From assembly GCA_902538255.1 (NCBI GenBank), contig CACBEJ010000006.1, positions 1-48,032 on the forward strand: a stretch of 48,032 nucleotides of DNA, in the 5' to 3' direction. Every line of letters starts with the position of its first letter. Within the stretch, counting starts at the first letter, position 1. Under the pieces are notes generated by a model, which saw only the letters and a list, made by a program, of their open reading frames with translations, ran no database searches and was not told where the DNA came from. Origin of the DNA: an uncultured Pelagibacteraceae bacterium. GTDB taxonomy: Bacteria; Pseudomonadota; Alphaproteobacteria; Pelagibacterales; Pelagibacteraceae. Below, one piece after another: positions 16,816 to 25,272 of the stretch. A program made the position numbers and the translations under genes.

Positions 16816-17043
16816 ATGGAATTAGAAGCAGCAAAAATGATCGGAGCAGGTTTAGCAGCAATTGCTTTAGCTGGAGCTGGTGTTGGTATCGGTATAATTT
16901 TTGGAAATTATTTGTCTGGTGCAATGAGAAATCCATCTGCAGCACAAAAACAATTTCCTAACTTGCTTTTAGGTTTCGCACTTGCAGAAGCCACAGGATT
17001 ATTCGGATTGGTAGTTGCCTTAATCATTCTTTTTGCGTTTTAA
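16816..17043 (+). CDS. atpE: ATP synthase F0 subunit c
   Basis: Proteolipid of the rotating ring. The 75 residues form two membrane helices joined by a polar loop GAMRNPSAAQKQFP. The ion-carrying carboxylate is the Glu in ALAEATGLFGLVVALIILFA, and the first helix has the glycine pattern GAGVGIGIIFG. No Na+-type ligand set is evident (no Gln in helix 1, Ala after the Glu), so protons are the likely coupling ion. It has the best ribosome-binding site I see in the window. Confidence 0.97.
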   Translation: MELEAAKMIGAGLAAIALAGAGVGIGIIFGNYLSGAMRNPSAAQKQFPNLLLGFALAEATGLFGLVVALIILFAF

Positions 17044-17047
17044 ATTG

Positions 17048-17638
17048 ATGGTTAAAAAAATATATTTTTGTCCAATATTTTTTAGCTTCTTTTTTGTTAA
17101 AGAAGCTTTTGCAGCTGAAACTGGAGGTATGCCTCAATTAAATCCAGAGTTTTGGGTTTCTCAAATTTTTTGGTTAATACTTACTTTTGGAATTATGTAT
17201 TTAGTTTTATCTAAACTAATACTACCAAAAATTAGTAATAACTTGGAGACTAGAAAATCTCAAATATTAGAAAATATTGAGGCTGCTGAGAAACAAAGAG
17301 AAGATAGCGATGCAAAACTAAAAGAATATGACGAAATTATATCTAAAAGTAAACTTGAAGCTAATAGCATTTTCAATCAAGCAAGGGAAAAAGCAATAAA
17401 AGATATTGGTGCAAAAAGAGCAGTTCTTGATCAGCAAATTGATAAAGAAATTACTGAGGCTGGAAAAGAAATAGAGATATTAAGAAAGAAAGCGCCAGAA
17501 AAAATTAATAAAATTGCTATTGAGACATCATCTGAGCTATTACAAAAACTTATTGGAGCTGAAATAAATAATAGCAGTATAACTGCCATTGTTGACGATT
17601 TGTCTAAGAGAAATGGAGATAAATATTATGGTAATTGA
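17048..17638 (+). CDS. ATP synthase F0 subunit b' (second b-type subunit)
   Basis: One of the two different b-type stator subunits found in alphaproteobacteria, cyanobacteria and chloroplasts. From the ATG at 17048 it has 196 residues. An upstream in-frame TTG would overlap atpE and is not needed. The N-terminus carries an additional hydrophobic, signal-like stretch ending KEAFAAETGGMPQLNPEFW. Then come the membrane helix (VSQIFWLILTFGIMYLVL) and a long charged coiled coil typical of b/b'. It overlaps the start of atpF by 11 nt. It is commonly named atpG or atpF2, so no symbol is given. Confidence 0.93.
   Translation: MVKKIYFCPIFFSFFFVKEAFAAETGGMPQLNPEFWVSQIFWLILTFGIMYLVLSKLILPKISNNLETRKSQILENIEAAEKQREDSDAKLKEYDEIISKSKLEANSIFNQAREKAIKDIGAKRAVLDQQIDKEITEAGKEIEILRKKAPEKINKIAIETSSELLQKLIGAEINNSSITAIVDDLSKRNGDKYYGN
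17615..17619 (+). promoter_or_regulatory. Ribosome-binding site that decides the atpF start
   Basis: GGAGA lies 8 nt before the ATG at 17628, inside the end of the b' gene. It supports 17628 rather than the upstream in-frame start at 17589. Confidence 0.6.
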
Positions 17639-18125
17639 TGCAACATTTTGGGTGGCTATATCATTTATTATTTTTTTTGGAGTATTAATATATTTTAAAA
17701 TCCCTCAAAAAGTTTTGGAAATGCTAGATAAAATGATATCTGACATTAAGAATGAAATAGATGAGAGTGAAAAATTAAGGACTGAAGCAAAAACATTATT
17801 AGATAACTCTCAAAAAAAACTAGATACGGCTCAATCGATAAGTAATGAAATTTTAGAAAATGCCAAAAAAGATGCTGATAAATTAATTATTGAGATGAAC
17901 GAAAAATTTCATAAATCCTCTGAAATTAAAAAAAATTTGACTGAAAATAAAATTAGTCAAATGAAAGAAGCTGCTATAAAAGAAATTAAAGATGCGTCAA
18001 TAAAGATTGCGGTGGACTCAGTAAAAAAAATAATAACTACATCAGTAGATAGGTCAAAATTAGACGCTGTGTTTCAAAAAAATTTAGACGAAACTAAAGA
18101 AGAGTTAAAGAAAATTAACTCATAA
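17628..18125 (+). CDS. atpF: ATP synthase F0 subunit b
   Basis: Stator subunit that links subunit a to F1. From 17628 it has 165 residues, begins MVIDATFWVAISFIIFFGVL with a single membrane helix, and continues as a long amphipathic coiled coil. The frame extends upstream to 17589, but that part lies inside b', lacks similarity, and has a poorer ribosome-binding site than GGAGA at 17615. It ends the F0 operon; crtI starts 39 bp later on the same strand. Confidence 0.93.
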   Translation: MVIDATFWVAISFIIFFGVLIYFKIPQKVLEMLDKMISDIKNEIDESEKLRTEAKTLLDNSQKKLDTAQSISNEILENAKKDADKLIIEMNEKFHKSSEIKKNLTENKISQMKEAAIKEIKDASIKIAVDSVKKIITTSVDRSKLDAVFQKNLDETKEELKKINS

Positions 18126-18132
18126 TACACTT

Positions 18133-18160
18133 ACAATTTTACAAAAAAACTATAAATTGT
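18133..18160. promoter_or_regulatory. Inverted repeat and possible promoter in front of crtI
   Basis: The arms ACAATTT (18133-18139) and AAATTGT (18154-18160) are perfect inverted repeats separated by 14 bp. The right arm overlaps a -10-like TATAAA (18151-18156), and the crtI ATG is at 18165. The arrangement could be an operator over the crt promoter or a weak hairpin between the atp and crt transcripts. A+T-rich DNA produces such repeats by chance, so support is modest. Confidence 0.3.
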
Positions 18161-18164
18161 TAAA

Positions 18165-19625
18165 ATGAACTCTATAGTCATTGGATCAGGATTTGGTGGG
18201 ATCGCAGCAGCACTAAGACTTAAAGCAAAAGGACATAAAGTAAAATTAATAGAAAAACACCCAGACCTAGGTGGAAGAGCTAGAGTTTTTAAAAGAAATG
18301 GATTTATATATGATGCTGGACCAACAGTAATTACAGCACCCTACTTAATTAACGAATTGTTCGAGTTATTCAACAAAGATCCAAAAAATTATATAGAACT
18401 AACTCCACTTAAAATTTGGTACCAATTTATTTTTGAGGACAAAACTAAATTTAATTACTCTGGTGATGAAATAGAAATGAAAAGCCAAATTGAGAAGCTT
18501 AGCAAAGAAGATGTAAATGGATATGAAAAATTAGTTAATTTTACAAAAAAGATATTTAATAAAGGTTTTTTAGAACTTGCAGATGTGCCATTTGATAAAC
18601 CTTTTGTAATGATGCAACAATTACCTGCTCTATTAAAACTTAAAAGTTATAAATCAGTTTACTCACTTGTTTCATCTTATATAAAAAATGAAAAATTAAG
18701 AAGAATGCTTAGTATGCATCCTTTGCTAGTTGGAGGAAATCCTTTTACTACCACTTCTATTTATGGATTAATTCTTTATTTAGAAAAAAAATGGGGAATA
18801 CATTATTCAGTTGGAGGAACAGGAAATATAATTAAAGGTTTTGAAAAGTTAATGAATGAAGTTGGTATTGAAATAATAAAAAACAGTGAAGTAAAGGAAA
18901 TTATAACAAAAAATAATAAAATAAGTGGTGTAAAATTAAATAATGAAAATGAAATTGGTGCAGATAATGTTGTTTGTAATGCAGATCCGCCTGCATTTTA
19001 TGAGAAAATGTTAAGCAGAAACAATGGGAGTTCCATGATGTTTAATTGGAAAAAAAATCGAATGGAATATTCTATGGGTTTATTTGTTTACTATTTTGGA
19101 ACAAAAAGAATTTATGAGAATGTTGAACATCATACAATAAAGTTTGGGAACAAATATAAAGAACATCTGGATGACATATTTGATAAGAAAAAATTAAATA
19201 ATGATATTAGTTATTACCTTCACAGACCTACAGCGACTGATAAAACTATGGCCCCAGAAGGGAATGATTGTTTTTATGTGTTAGTGCCTGTTCCTAACAA
19301 TCAGTCAAAAATTAATTGGGAAATTGAGGGTGAAAAAATGAAAAATCTTGTAATTGAAAAGATGGAAAAAGACTTAATGCCAGATCTTAAGAACAACATA
19401 GTTGAGGATTTTTATCTAACACCCGATTACTTTGAAAAAGAATTAAATACAAAATTTGGATCAGGATTTTCAATTCAACCTAAATTTACACAATCCGCAT
19501 ATTTTAGATTTCATAATAAATCAGAGATATATAATGGTTTGTACTTTGTTGGTGCTGGCACACATCCTGGGGCCGGTGTTCCAGGTGTTCTCTCCTCAGC
19601 AAAGGTTTTAGATAAATTATTTTAA
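18165..19625 (+). CDS. crtI: Phytoene desaturase
   Basis: Flavoprotein that desaturates phytoene to lycopene. It has 486 residues, the normal length. The N-terminal dinucleotide fold is SIVIGSGFGGIAAALRLKAK, followed by LIEKHPDLGGRARVFKRNGF and YDAGPTVIT. The C-terminal carotenoid-desaturase signature is GLYFVGAGTHPGAGVPGVLS. It is the first gene of crtI-crtB-crtY-blh, which together should turn geranylgeranyl diphosphate into retinal. Its TAA overlaps the crtB ATG. The number of desaturation steps (four, to lycopene) is inferred from the presence of a lycopene cyclase downstream. Confidence 0.95.
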   Translation: MNSIVIGSGFGGIAAALRLKAKGHKVKLIEKHPDLGGRARVFKRNGFIYDAGPTVITAPYLINELFELFNKDPKNYIELTPLKIWYQFIFEDKTKFNYSGDEIEMKSQIEKLSKEDVNGYEKLVNFTKKIFNKGFLELADVPFDKPFVMMQQLPALLKLKSYKSVYSLVSSYIKNEKLRRMLSMHPLLVGGNPFTTTSIYGLILYLEKKWGIHYSVGGTGNIIKGFEKLMNEVGIEIIKNSEVKEIITKNNKISGVKLNNENEIGADNVVCNADPPAFYEKMLSRNNGSSMMFNWKKNRMEYSMGLFVYYFGTKRIYENVEHHTIKFGNKYKEHLDDIFDKKKLNNDISYYLHRPTATDKTMAPEGNDCFYVLVPVPNNQSKINWEIEGEKMKNLVIEKMEKDLMPDLKNNIVEDFYLTPDYFEKELNTKFGSGFSIQPKFTQSAYFRFHNKSEIYNGLYFVGAGTHPGAGVPGVLSSAKVLDKLF

Positions 19626-20476
19626 TGTTAACAAAGAATTATTTAGCGATTTACGCAAAATCTTTTAATTGGGCAGGTTTTTTTTTACCAAAAAAAACCT
19701 ATGAAAAATGCTCTGCACTTTATGATTTTTGTAGAGAAGCAGATAATATTGCTGATGATGAAAACAAGATTGAAGTAAAAAAAGATAATTTTATTAAATT
19801 TAGAAATAATTTTGTAAACAAAAATTATGATTATCCAGTCATAAAAAATATGTGGAATCTTCTCAATGAATTTAATATTTCCACTAAAATTGTAGACGAT
19901 TTATTTGAAGGTATTAATTCTGATATAAAAGAAAATGTTAAACTTAATTCAAAAAAAGAATTACTAGTTTATTCGTATAGGGTAGCTGGAACAGTTGGAT
20001 TGATGATGGCTAAAATTTTGAATGTTCACAAAGAACAATCTCTAAAATCCGCTATTGATCTTGGGATTGCTATGCAATTAACAAATATTTCTAGGGATGT
20101 TATGGAAGATAAAAAAAGTAATAGATTTTATATCAATGAAAGTTTTGAGGACATAAAGACTACAATCGAGCTTTCAGAAAAGTTTTATGAAAACTCATTT
20201 TACTCAATAAAAGAAATACCATTAAGTTTCAGATTTTCTATTTTAGTTGCAAGAAGGGTTTATAGAAAAATTGGATATAAAATTTTAAATAAACAAAACA
20301 TAGAAAATTATAAAAAGTCAGGAAAAATTTATGTTTCAAATATTGAAAAAATTATTGAAACTTTTTTATCTATTTTTGACTTAATTAAGTTATCACTTAT
20401 AAATAAAAACGATGATAATATTAATCATGATCATAATTTAATTAATGAAGAAATAAATTTAAATGAGAGAATTTGA
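19625..20476 (+). CDS. crtB: Phytoene synthase
   Basis: Condenses two geranylgeranyl diphosphates into phytoene. It has 283 residues. The two aspartate-rich motifs are present: YDFCREADNIADDE near residue 35, and QLTNISRDVMEDKKSNRFYI near 160. The start overlaps the crtI stop by 1 nt (TAATG), and the end overlaps crtY by 14 nt, which implies coupled translation. No GGPP synthase (crtE) is present in the cluster, so the substrate must come from a prenyl synthase encoded elsewhere. Confidence 0.94.
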   Translation: MLTKNYLAIYAKSFNWAGFFLPKKTYEKCSALYDFCREADNIADDENKIEVKKDNFIKFRNNFVNKNYDYPVIKNMWNLLNEFNISTKIVDDLFEGINSDIKENVKLNSKKELLVYSYRVAGTVGLMMAKILNVHKEQSLKSAIDLGIAMQLTNISRDVMEDKKSNRFYINESFEDIKTTIELSEKFYENSFYSIKEIPLSFRFSILVARRVYRKIGYKILNKQNIENYKKSGKIYVSNIEKIIETFLSIFDLIKLSLINKNDDNINHDHNLINEEINLNERI

Positions 20477-21527
20477 TTACATAATTATAGGTGGAGGTTG
20501 CGCAGGTCTTTCATTGGCATATGAGCTGGAAGTTTATGATAAATTAAAAGATAAAACTTTAGCAATTATTGAACCAAGAGGAGATTATAAAAGAGATAAA
20601 ACTTGGTCTTTTTGGAAGGTTTTTTCTCATAACTTTGAAGATTGTATTAAAAAAAGCTGGAATAGTTTTACAATAAATACACCGAACGAAACCAAATATT
20701 TAGATTGTGAATCAACACCATATCAGACAATAGATAGTGGTAAGTTTTATGAAAAAATACTTTCGAAACTTAAGTTGAATAAAAATATAAACTTTTTTAA
20801 AAGTATTGATGAAATAAATAAATCAAATTCAATTGTTTTTAATAGCGTTCCTAATTTTGAAAAAAAACTAAGTGAGATGTGGCAACATTTTTGTGGAGTT
20901 GAAGTAGAGACAGATAAAGACTTTTTTGATGACGAAATATTTAATTTGATGGACTTTGCTTGTGAGCAAAGAAACAGGGTTCATTTTTTTTATACGCTAC
21001 CATTTACAAAAAGGAGTGCACTAGTTGAAACTACATGGATATCCGAACTAAATAATGAAAAACTTAAAGATTATGATGAGCAAATAGATGATTATTTAAG
21101 TAAACATTTAAACATAAGAAATTGTAAAATTAATTTCAGAGAAACTGGTGCAATACCCCTTTTTAGACAAAATAATGTAAATAAACAAAATGAAATTTAT
21201 ATAGGCTCAGCAGGAGGGATGACTAGATTAAGCACTGGCTATACTTTCCTTAATATTCAAGAACAGAGTAGGTATATAAGAGAAAACATTGAAAATATAA
21301 AAAATGTAAGTCTATTTAAAATTAATTCTAAATATGATTTTTTAGACAAAATTTTATTAAAAGTTCTAAAAAATAATTCCAACGAAATGAGTAATATATT
21401 TTTTAAGGTTTTTAGTTCAAAACCTAAAACAGCTATAAATTTCTTGTCAAATAAAAGTACTTTGTCAGAAGATTTAGAAGTTATTCTAAAAATGCCTAAG
21501 TGGAAATTTTTAAAAGAAATAATTTAG
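20463..21527 (+). CDS. crtY: Lycopene beta-cyclase
   Basis: Closes both ends of lycopene to give beta-carotene. It has 354 residues. The N-terminal nucleotide-binding fold is REFDYIIIGGGCAGLSLAYE, and the cyclase block KRDKTWSFWKVF follows near residue 45. GSAGGMTRLSTGYTFLNIQ is the C-terminal cofactor-side motif typical of bacterial CrtY. It overlaps crtB and is followed after 1 nt by blh. The family assignment is clear from these motifs and position. Confidence 0.92.
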   Translation: MREFDYIIIGGGCAGLSLAYELEVYDKLKDKTLAIIEPRGDYKRDKTWSFWKVFSHNFEDCIKKSWNSFTINTPNETKYLDCESTPYQTIDSGKFYEKILSKLKLNKNINFFKSIDEINKSNSIVFNSVPNFEKKLSEMWQHFCGVEVETDKDFFDDEIFNLMDFACEQRNRVHFFYTLPFTKRSALVETTWISELNNEKLKDYDEQIDDYLSKHLNIRNCKINFRETGAIPLFRQNNVNKQNEIYIGSAGGMTRLSTGYTFLNIQEQSRYIRENIENIKNVSLFKINSKYDFLDKILLKVLKNNSNEMSNIFFKVFSSKPKTAINFLSNKSTLSEDLEVILKMPKWKFLKEII

Positions 21528-21528
21528 T

Positions 21529-22464
21529 ATGAACAATAAAATAAAAAAAATAAATCTAAATCATTCATTTATTTTTTTCTTTGTTATAAACATTTTTTGT
21601 GTTTTATTTTTTAAGTATAGCAACTTAAATATTTCAACAATTTTGTGTTTACTATTAATTTTAATTATAGGTGTTTCTCATGGTTCTTTAGACCACGTTA
21701 AGGGAAAAAAACTACTTGACTTACTTAATATAAAATCAACTTATATATTTTATGCTGTATATGTTTTAATTTCAGTAGTCATCATAGTAACCTGGATGCT
21801 ATTACCATCTATGACTTTAATTCTATTTTTAACAATTGCCTCCTACCACTTTGGTAAGGAAGATACACAGTTTTTGATTAATGATGGATCTTATCTCACT
21901 CAATTACTTTATTTTTTCAAAGGATTTTTAATTATACTTGCTCCTTTGTATTTTCATTTTCAGGAAACCATTGCAATTTTAAAATTATTATTAATTGATA
22001 ATGAAGTTTTTTATTCAAGTTTAAATTTTATTGAGACAAATAAGGTAATTCAAATAGGAATAATTAGCAGTACTTTATCAAGTATTTTTCTTTTCTTAAA
22101 AAATTTTGAAATCAAAAAATTTGTAATTTTTTTAGATTATTTTTCGATTTTAATATTAAATTACTACTTATCTCCTTTAGTAGCTTTTACTATTTATTTT
22201 TGTTTTTTACATTCAATTAGACACTCAATTTCTATAGCAATTGAACTAGATCCAAATAGTGTAATTGATGGATTTAAATTGTTTGTAAAAAAAGCTTTAC
22301 CTTTAACCATTTTGACAGGTATTTTTTCTTTTATTGCACTTTATCTACTTAGTTATTCAAACAATTTAGATAATGCAATTTTAAAAATAATATTTATAGG
22401 TTTGGCGTCTTTAACCTTTCCACATATATTGCTGGAATATTTTTTGGAAAAAAATGAAAAATAA
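21529..22464 (+). CDS. blh: Beta-carotene 15,15'-dioxygenase, Brp/Blh family
   Basis: Membrane enzyme that cleaves beta-carotene into two retinal molecules. It has 311 residues, most of them in hydrophobic segments. The histidines expected to bind iron are in GVSHGSLDHVKG, ASYHFGKEDTQF, CFLHSIRHSI and the C-terminal PHILLEY. The presence of blh shows that the cluster ends in retinal, the chromophore of microbial rhodopsins; no opsin gene lies in this window. It overlaps ispH by 11 nt. Confidence 0.93.
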   Translation: MNNKIKKINLNHSFIFFFVINIFCVLFFKYSNLNISTILCLLLILIIGVSHGSLDHVKGKKLLDLLNIKSTYIFYAVYVLISVVIIVTWMLLPSMTLILFLTIASYHFGKEDTQFLINDGSYLTQLLYFFKGFLIILAPLYFHFQETIAILKLLLIDNEVFYSSLNFIETNKVIQIGIISSTLSSIFLFLKNFEIKKFVIFLDYFSILILNYYLSPLVAFTIYFCFLHSIRHSISIAIELDPNSVIDGFKLFVKKALPLTILTGIFSFIALYLLSYSNNLDNAILKIIFIGLASLTFPHILLEYFLEKNEK

Positions 22465-23398
22465 AGAATTAAAAATATTATTATCTGCGCCTCGTGGATT
22501 TTGTGCTGGGGTAGAAAGAGCAATTGAAATAGTTGAAAAATCTATACAAAAGTTTGGTGCTCCAGTTTATGTACGTCATGAAATTGTGCATAATAAACAC
22601 GTTGTGGATGATTTAAAAAATAAAGGAGCAATATTTGTCGAAGAGCTAGAGGAAATAAAAGATAAATCACGACCAGTAATTTTTTCTGCCCATGGTGTCC
22701 CAAAAAAAATACCTGAAGATGCAAAAAATTATAAAATGACCTATGTTGATGCAACGTGCCCACTCGTATCTAAAGTTCATAGAGAAGCCGAAAATTTAAG
22801 TAAAGCTGGTTATCACATACTTTTAATTGGTCACAAAAACCACCCTGAGGTAATAGGAACTATGGGTCAATTAACTGAAGGCTCAATAGATTTAATCCAA
22901 AGCGAAGAGGATGCTGGCAACTATCAAAATAATATAGATAAAAAAATAGCATATATCACACAAACTACTTTATCAGTTGATGATACAAAGGAAATAATCA
23001 AAATTTTGCAAAATAAATTTCCAGATATAAAAGAACCAATGAAAGAAGATATTTGTTATGCAACTACTAACCGCCAATTGGCAGTAAAAAATATTGCAAA
23101 AGATTGTGATATGTTTTTTGTCATTGGGAGCAGAAACTCATCAAATTCTGTTAGGCTTGTTGAAGTAGCAAAAAAATCAGGGTGTAAAAATTCACAACTT
23201 ATCCACTCAGAAAGCTCAATACCATTTGAACAAATAGAAAATTGTAATACTATTGGTATATCATCAGGAGCATCTGCACCAGAAATTTTAGTCGAAAATT
23301 TTATTAATGATTTAAAAAATAAATTTTCTATAAGTATCGATGAAATTGAAATAATTAAAGAAGATGTAGTATTTAAAGTTCCTAACAAATTAAATTAA
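22454..23398 (+). CDS. ispH: 4-hydroxy-3-methylbut-2-enyl diphosphate reductase
   Basis: Last enzyme of the MEP pathway; an iron-sulfur reductase that yields IPP and DMAPP. It has 314 residues. The three cluster cysteines are seen in APRGFCAGVERA, VDATCPLVSKVH and EDICYATTNRQ. HEIVHNKHVVDDLKNKGAIF and SAHGVP are further family blocks. It overlaps blh by 11 nt and lies 3 nt before thrB, so it is the joint between the retinal cassette and the thrB-rnhA pair. Its product is the building block for the carotenoids made by the upstream genes. Confidence 0.96.
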   Translation: MKNKELKILLSAPRGFCAGVERAIEIVEKSIQKFGAPVYVRHEIVHNKHVVDDLKNKGAIFVEELEEIKDKSRPVIFSAHGVPKKIPEDAKNYKMTYVDATCPLVSKVHREAENLSKAGYHILLIGHKNHPEVIGTMGQLTEGSIDLIQSEEDAGNYQNNIDKKIAYITQTTLSVDDTKEIIKILQNKFPDIKEPMKEDICYATTNRQLAVKNIAKDCDMFFVIGSRNSSNSVRLVEVAKKSGCKNSQLIHSESSIPFEQIENCNTIGISSGASAPEILVENFINDLKNKFSISIDEIEIIKEDVVFKVPNKLN

Positions 23399-23401
23399 AA
23401 A

Positions 23402-24367
23402 ATGGCCGTTTATACTAAAATAAGTCAAAAGGAGATTAATACAATTAATAAAAATTTTAATATAGAGAAAATTATAAGCTTTAAAGGTATAAAACAAGGT
23501 ATAGAAAACACAAACTATCTTCTGAGATCAAAGAAGAAAAAATATATATTAACTATTTTTGAAAAAAGAGTTTTACCAAAAGAAATACCTTTTTTTATGA
23601 AATTAATGGATAATTTAAATAATTCGAAGATAAATTGTCCTAAACCATTGAAAACTAAAAAAAATAAATATCTTATCAAATTAAAAGACAAAACTGCATG
23701 TATCGTTTCATTCTTGGAAGGTAAGGATAAAAAAATATTGAAAACAAATGATTGTTATACAATTGGTAAAACTATTGCTCGAATGCATGTAGTCACAAAA
23801 AAAATTAAACTTAAAAGAAAAAATTCGATGGGAGTTAGAAATTTAAAGCCTTTGTTGGAAAGTATTAAATTTAAATCAAAAAAATTTTCAAATTTAAAAA
23901 TATTTTTAAAAAACAACTTAAAGGATATAAATAGAAACTGGCCTAAAAAATTACCTAAAGGTATTATTCATGGAGACTTATTTATAGATAATATTTTCTT
24001 CAAAAAAAAGAAACTTTCTGGAATAATTGATTTCTACTTTGCTGCTAATGATTATTTTATGTATGAAATTGCTATATGCATAAATGCTCTTTGTTTTGAC
24101 CAAAAAAAAGGAAAATTCAAAATGAATAGTAATAAAATTAAAAATTTATTTAAAGGATATGAAAGTGTTAAAAAAATTTCATTGAAAGAAAAAAAATCTA
24201 TAAATACTTTGTGTAGAGGAGCTGCTTTAAGATATTTATTAACTAGATTATATGATTACTCTAATACGCCAAAAACAGCATTGATTAAAATTAAAGATCC
24301 AAATGAATATTATCAAAAATTATTATCTCATAACAATTTACATTCATTTAAAGATTATTTAAATTAA
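23402..24367 (+). CDS. thrB: Homoserine kinase, ThrB2 (aminoglycoside phosphotransferase fold)
   Basis: Phosphorylates homoserine in threonine synthesis. It has 321 residues. The N-terminus MAVYTKISQKEINTINKNF, then KGIKQGIENTNYLLRSKK and ILTIFEKRV are typical of the APH-fold homoserine kinase. The catalytic loop is GIIHGDLFIDNIFFKK, and the metal-binding Asp is in SGIIDFYFAANDYFMYEIAI. It is unrelated to the GHMP-type ThrB of E. coli. Threonine synthase, the next enzyme, is encoded on the opposite strand at 25269. Its stop overlaps the rnhA ATG by 1 nt. Confidence 0.92.
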   Translation: MAVYTKISQKEINTINKNFNIEKIISFKGIKQGIENTNYLLRSKKKKYILTIFEKRVLPKEIPFFMKLMDNLNNSKINCPKPLKTKKNKYLIKLKDKTACIVSFLEGKDKKILKTNDCYTIGKTIARMHVVTKKIKLKRKNSMGVRNLKPLLESIKFKSKKFSNLKIFLKNNLKDINRNWPKKLPKGIIHGDLFIDNIFFKKKKLSGIIDFYFAANDYFMYEIAICINALCFDQKKGKFKMNSNKIKNLFKGYESVKKISLKEKKSINTLCRGAALRYLLTRLYDYSNTPKTALIKIKDPNEYYQKLLSHNNLHSFKDYLN

Positions 24368-24792
24368 TGATTACAATTTATACAGACGGTTCTTGTTTAA
24401 CAAATCCAGGTAATGGTGGATGGGCTGCAATTATAAATGATGGAAAAGAAATAAAAAAAATTAGTGGTAACGAAAAAAATACAACAAATAATAGAATGGA
24501 ACTGTTAGCCCCAATTAATGCATTGAAAGATATGAAGCCTGGTGTTGAAATAAAAATATATACTGACTCTCAATATGTAAAAAATGGAATAACTGAATGG
24601 ATTAATACTTGGTTAGCTAATAATTGGAAAACCTCAAAAAAAGGAGATGTTAAAAATAAAGATTTATGGATTGATCTATATAATTTAAATAAATCGCTTA
24701 ATATTCAATGGAATTGGGTTAAAGCTCATGATGGAAACCCTTTAAATGAAGAGGTGGACTTACTAGCTAAAAAAGCGGCAAATTTAGATTAA
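24367..24792 (+). CDS. rnhA: Ribonuclease HI
   Basis: Degrades the RNA strand of RNA-DNA hybrids. It has 141 residues. The four catalytic acids lie in IYTDGSCLTNPGNGGWAAII, the NNRMELLAP helix, YTDSQYVKNGITEW and the C-terminal EEVDLLAKKAA. The basic handle region (WLANNWKTSKKGDVKNKDLW) is present. It is coupled to thrB by TAATG and overlaps the convergent peroxiredoxin gene by 9 nt at the 3' end. Confidence 0.96.
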   Translation: MITIYTDGSCLTNPGNGGWAAIINDGKEIKKISGNEKNTTNNRMELLAPINALKDMKPGVEIKIYTDSQYVKNGITEWINTWLANNWKTSKKGDVKNKDLWIDLYNLNKSLNIQWNWVKAHDGNPLNEEVDLLAKKAANLD

Positions 24793-25272
24793 TTTTAAAA
24801 AATTTTGAGCTGCTGAAATTTCACAAGTGGCAGTATCTTCTTCTGCTTGTATTTTCTTTACAACATTGTCGTCAATTAACATTGTGTATCTTGCTGACCT
24901 CATTCCCTGACCTCGATCGTGTCTATCTATTTCTGCTCCAATTGATTTAGTAAATTTACAATATGGGTCTGCAGCCATAAATATTTTATCTTCAACTTTT
25001 TGACTATCACCCCATGCTTTCATTACATTTGGATCATTAACTGAAACACAAATAATTTTTGTAACTCCTTTATTCTTTGCATCCTCATAATTATTAACAT
25101 ACCCTGGAAGATGTTTTGCGGAACAAACTTTTGTAAATGCTCCAGGAACACCAATCACAATTGTTTTATGATTTTTAAAAACTTCTGCTGTAGTTATTTT
25201 TTTTGCTGCTCCACTTGAGTCTAAATAATAAAATTCTGAATTTGGAAGTTGTTCCCCTTCTTTAATCTTCAT
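24784..25272 (-). CDS. Peroxiredoxin, Prx5-like
   Basis: Reduces hydrogen peroxide and organic peroxides using a thiol partner. It has 162 residues. The peroxidatic cysteine is in GVPGAFTKVCSAKHLPGYV, which is the Prx5/AHP1 signature. A further cysteine near the C-terminus (EDTATCEISAAQ) could be the resolving one. RYTMLIDDNVVKKI is the typical later block. It ends the cox-surf1-thrC run; the start overlaps the thrC stop by 4 nt. No signal peptide, so cytoplasmic. Confidence 0.93.
   Translation of the reverse strand: MKIKEGEQLPNSEFYYLDSSGAAKKITTAEVFKNHKTIVIGVPGAFTKVCSAKHLPGYVNNYEDAKNKGVTKIICVSVNDPNVMKAWGDSQKVEDKIFMAADPYCKFTKSIGAEIDRHDRGQGMRSARYTMLIDDNVVKKIQAEEDTATCEISAAQNFLKLI

Noticed and set aside
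16649..16945. Minus-strand frame across atpB and atpE
   Set aside because: Leu/Gln-rich low-complexity product, antisense to two well-supported genes.
18165..22464. A rhodopsin gene next to the retinal genes
   Set aside because: No seven-helix opsin with the retinal-binding Lys motif is encoded here; blh is a multi-span protein but has the Brp/Blh histidine motifs instead.
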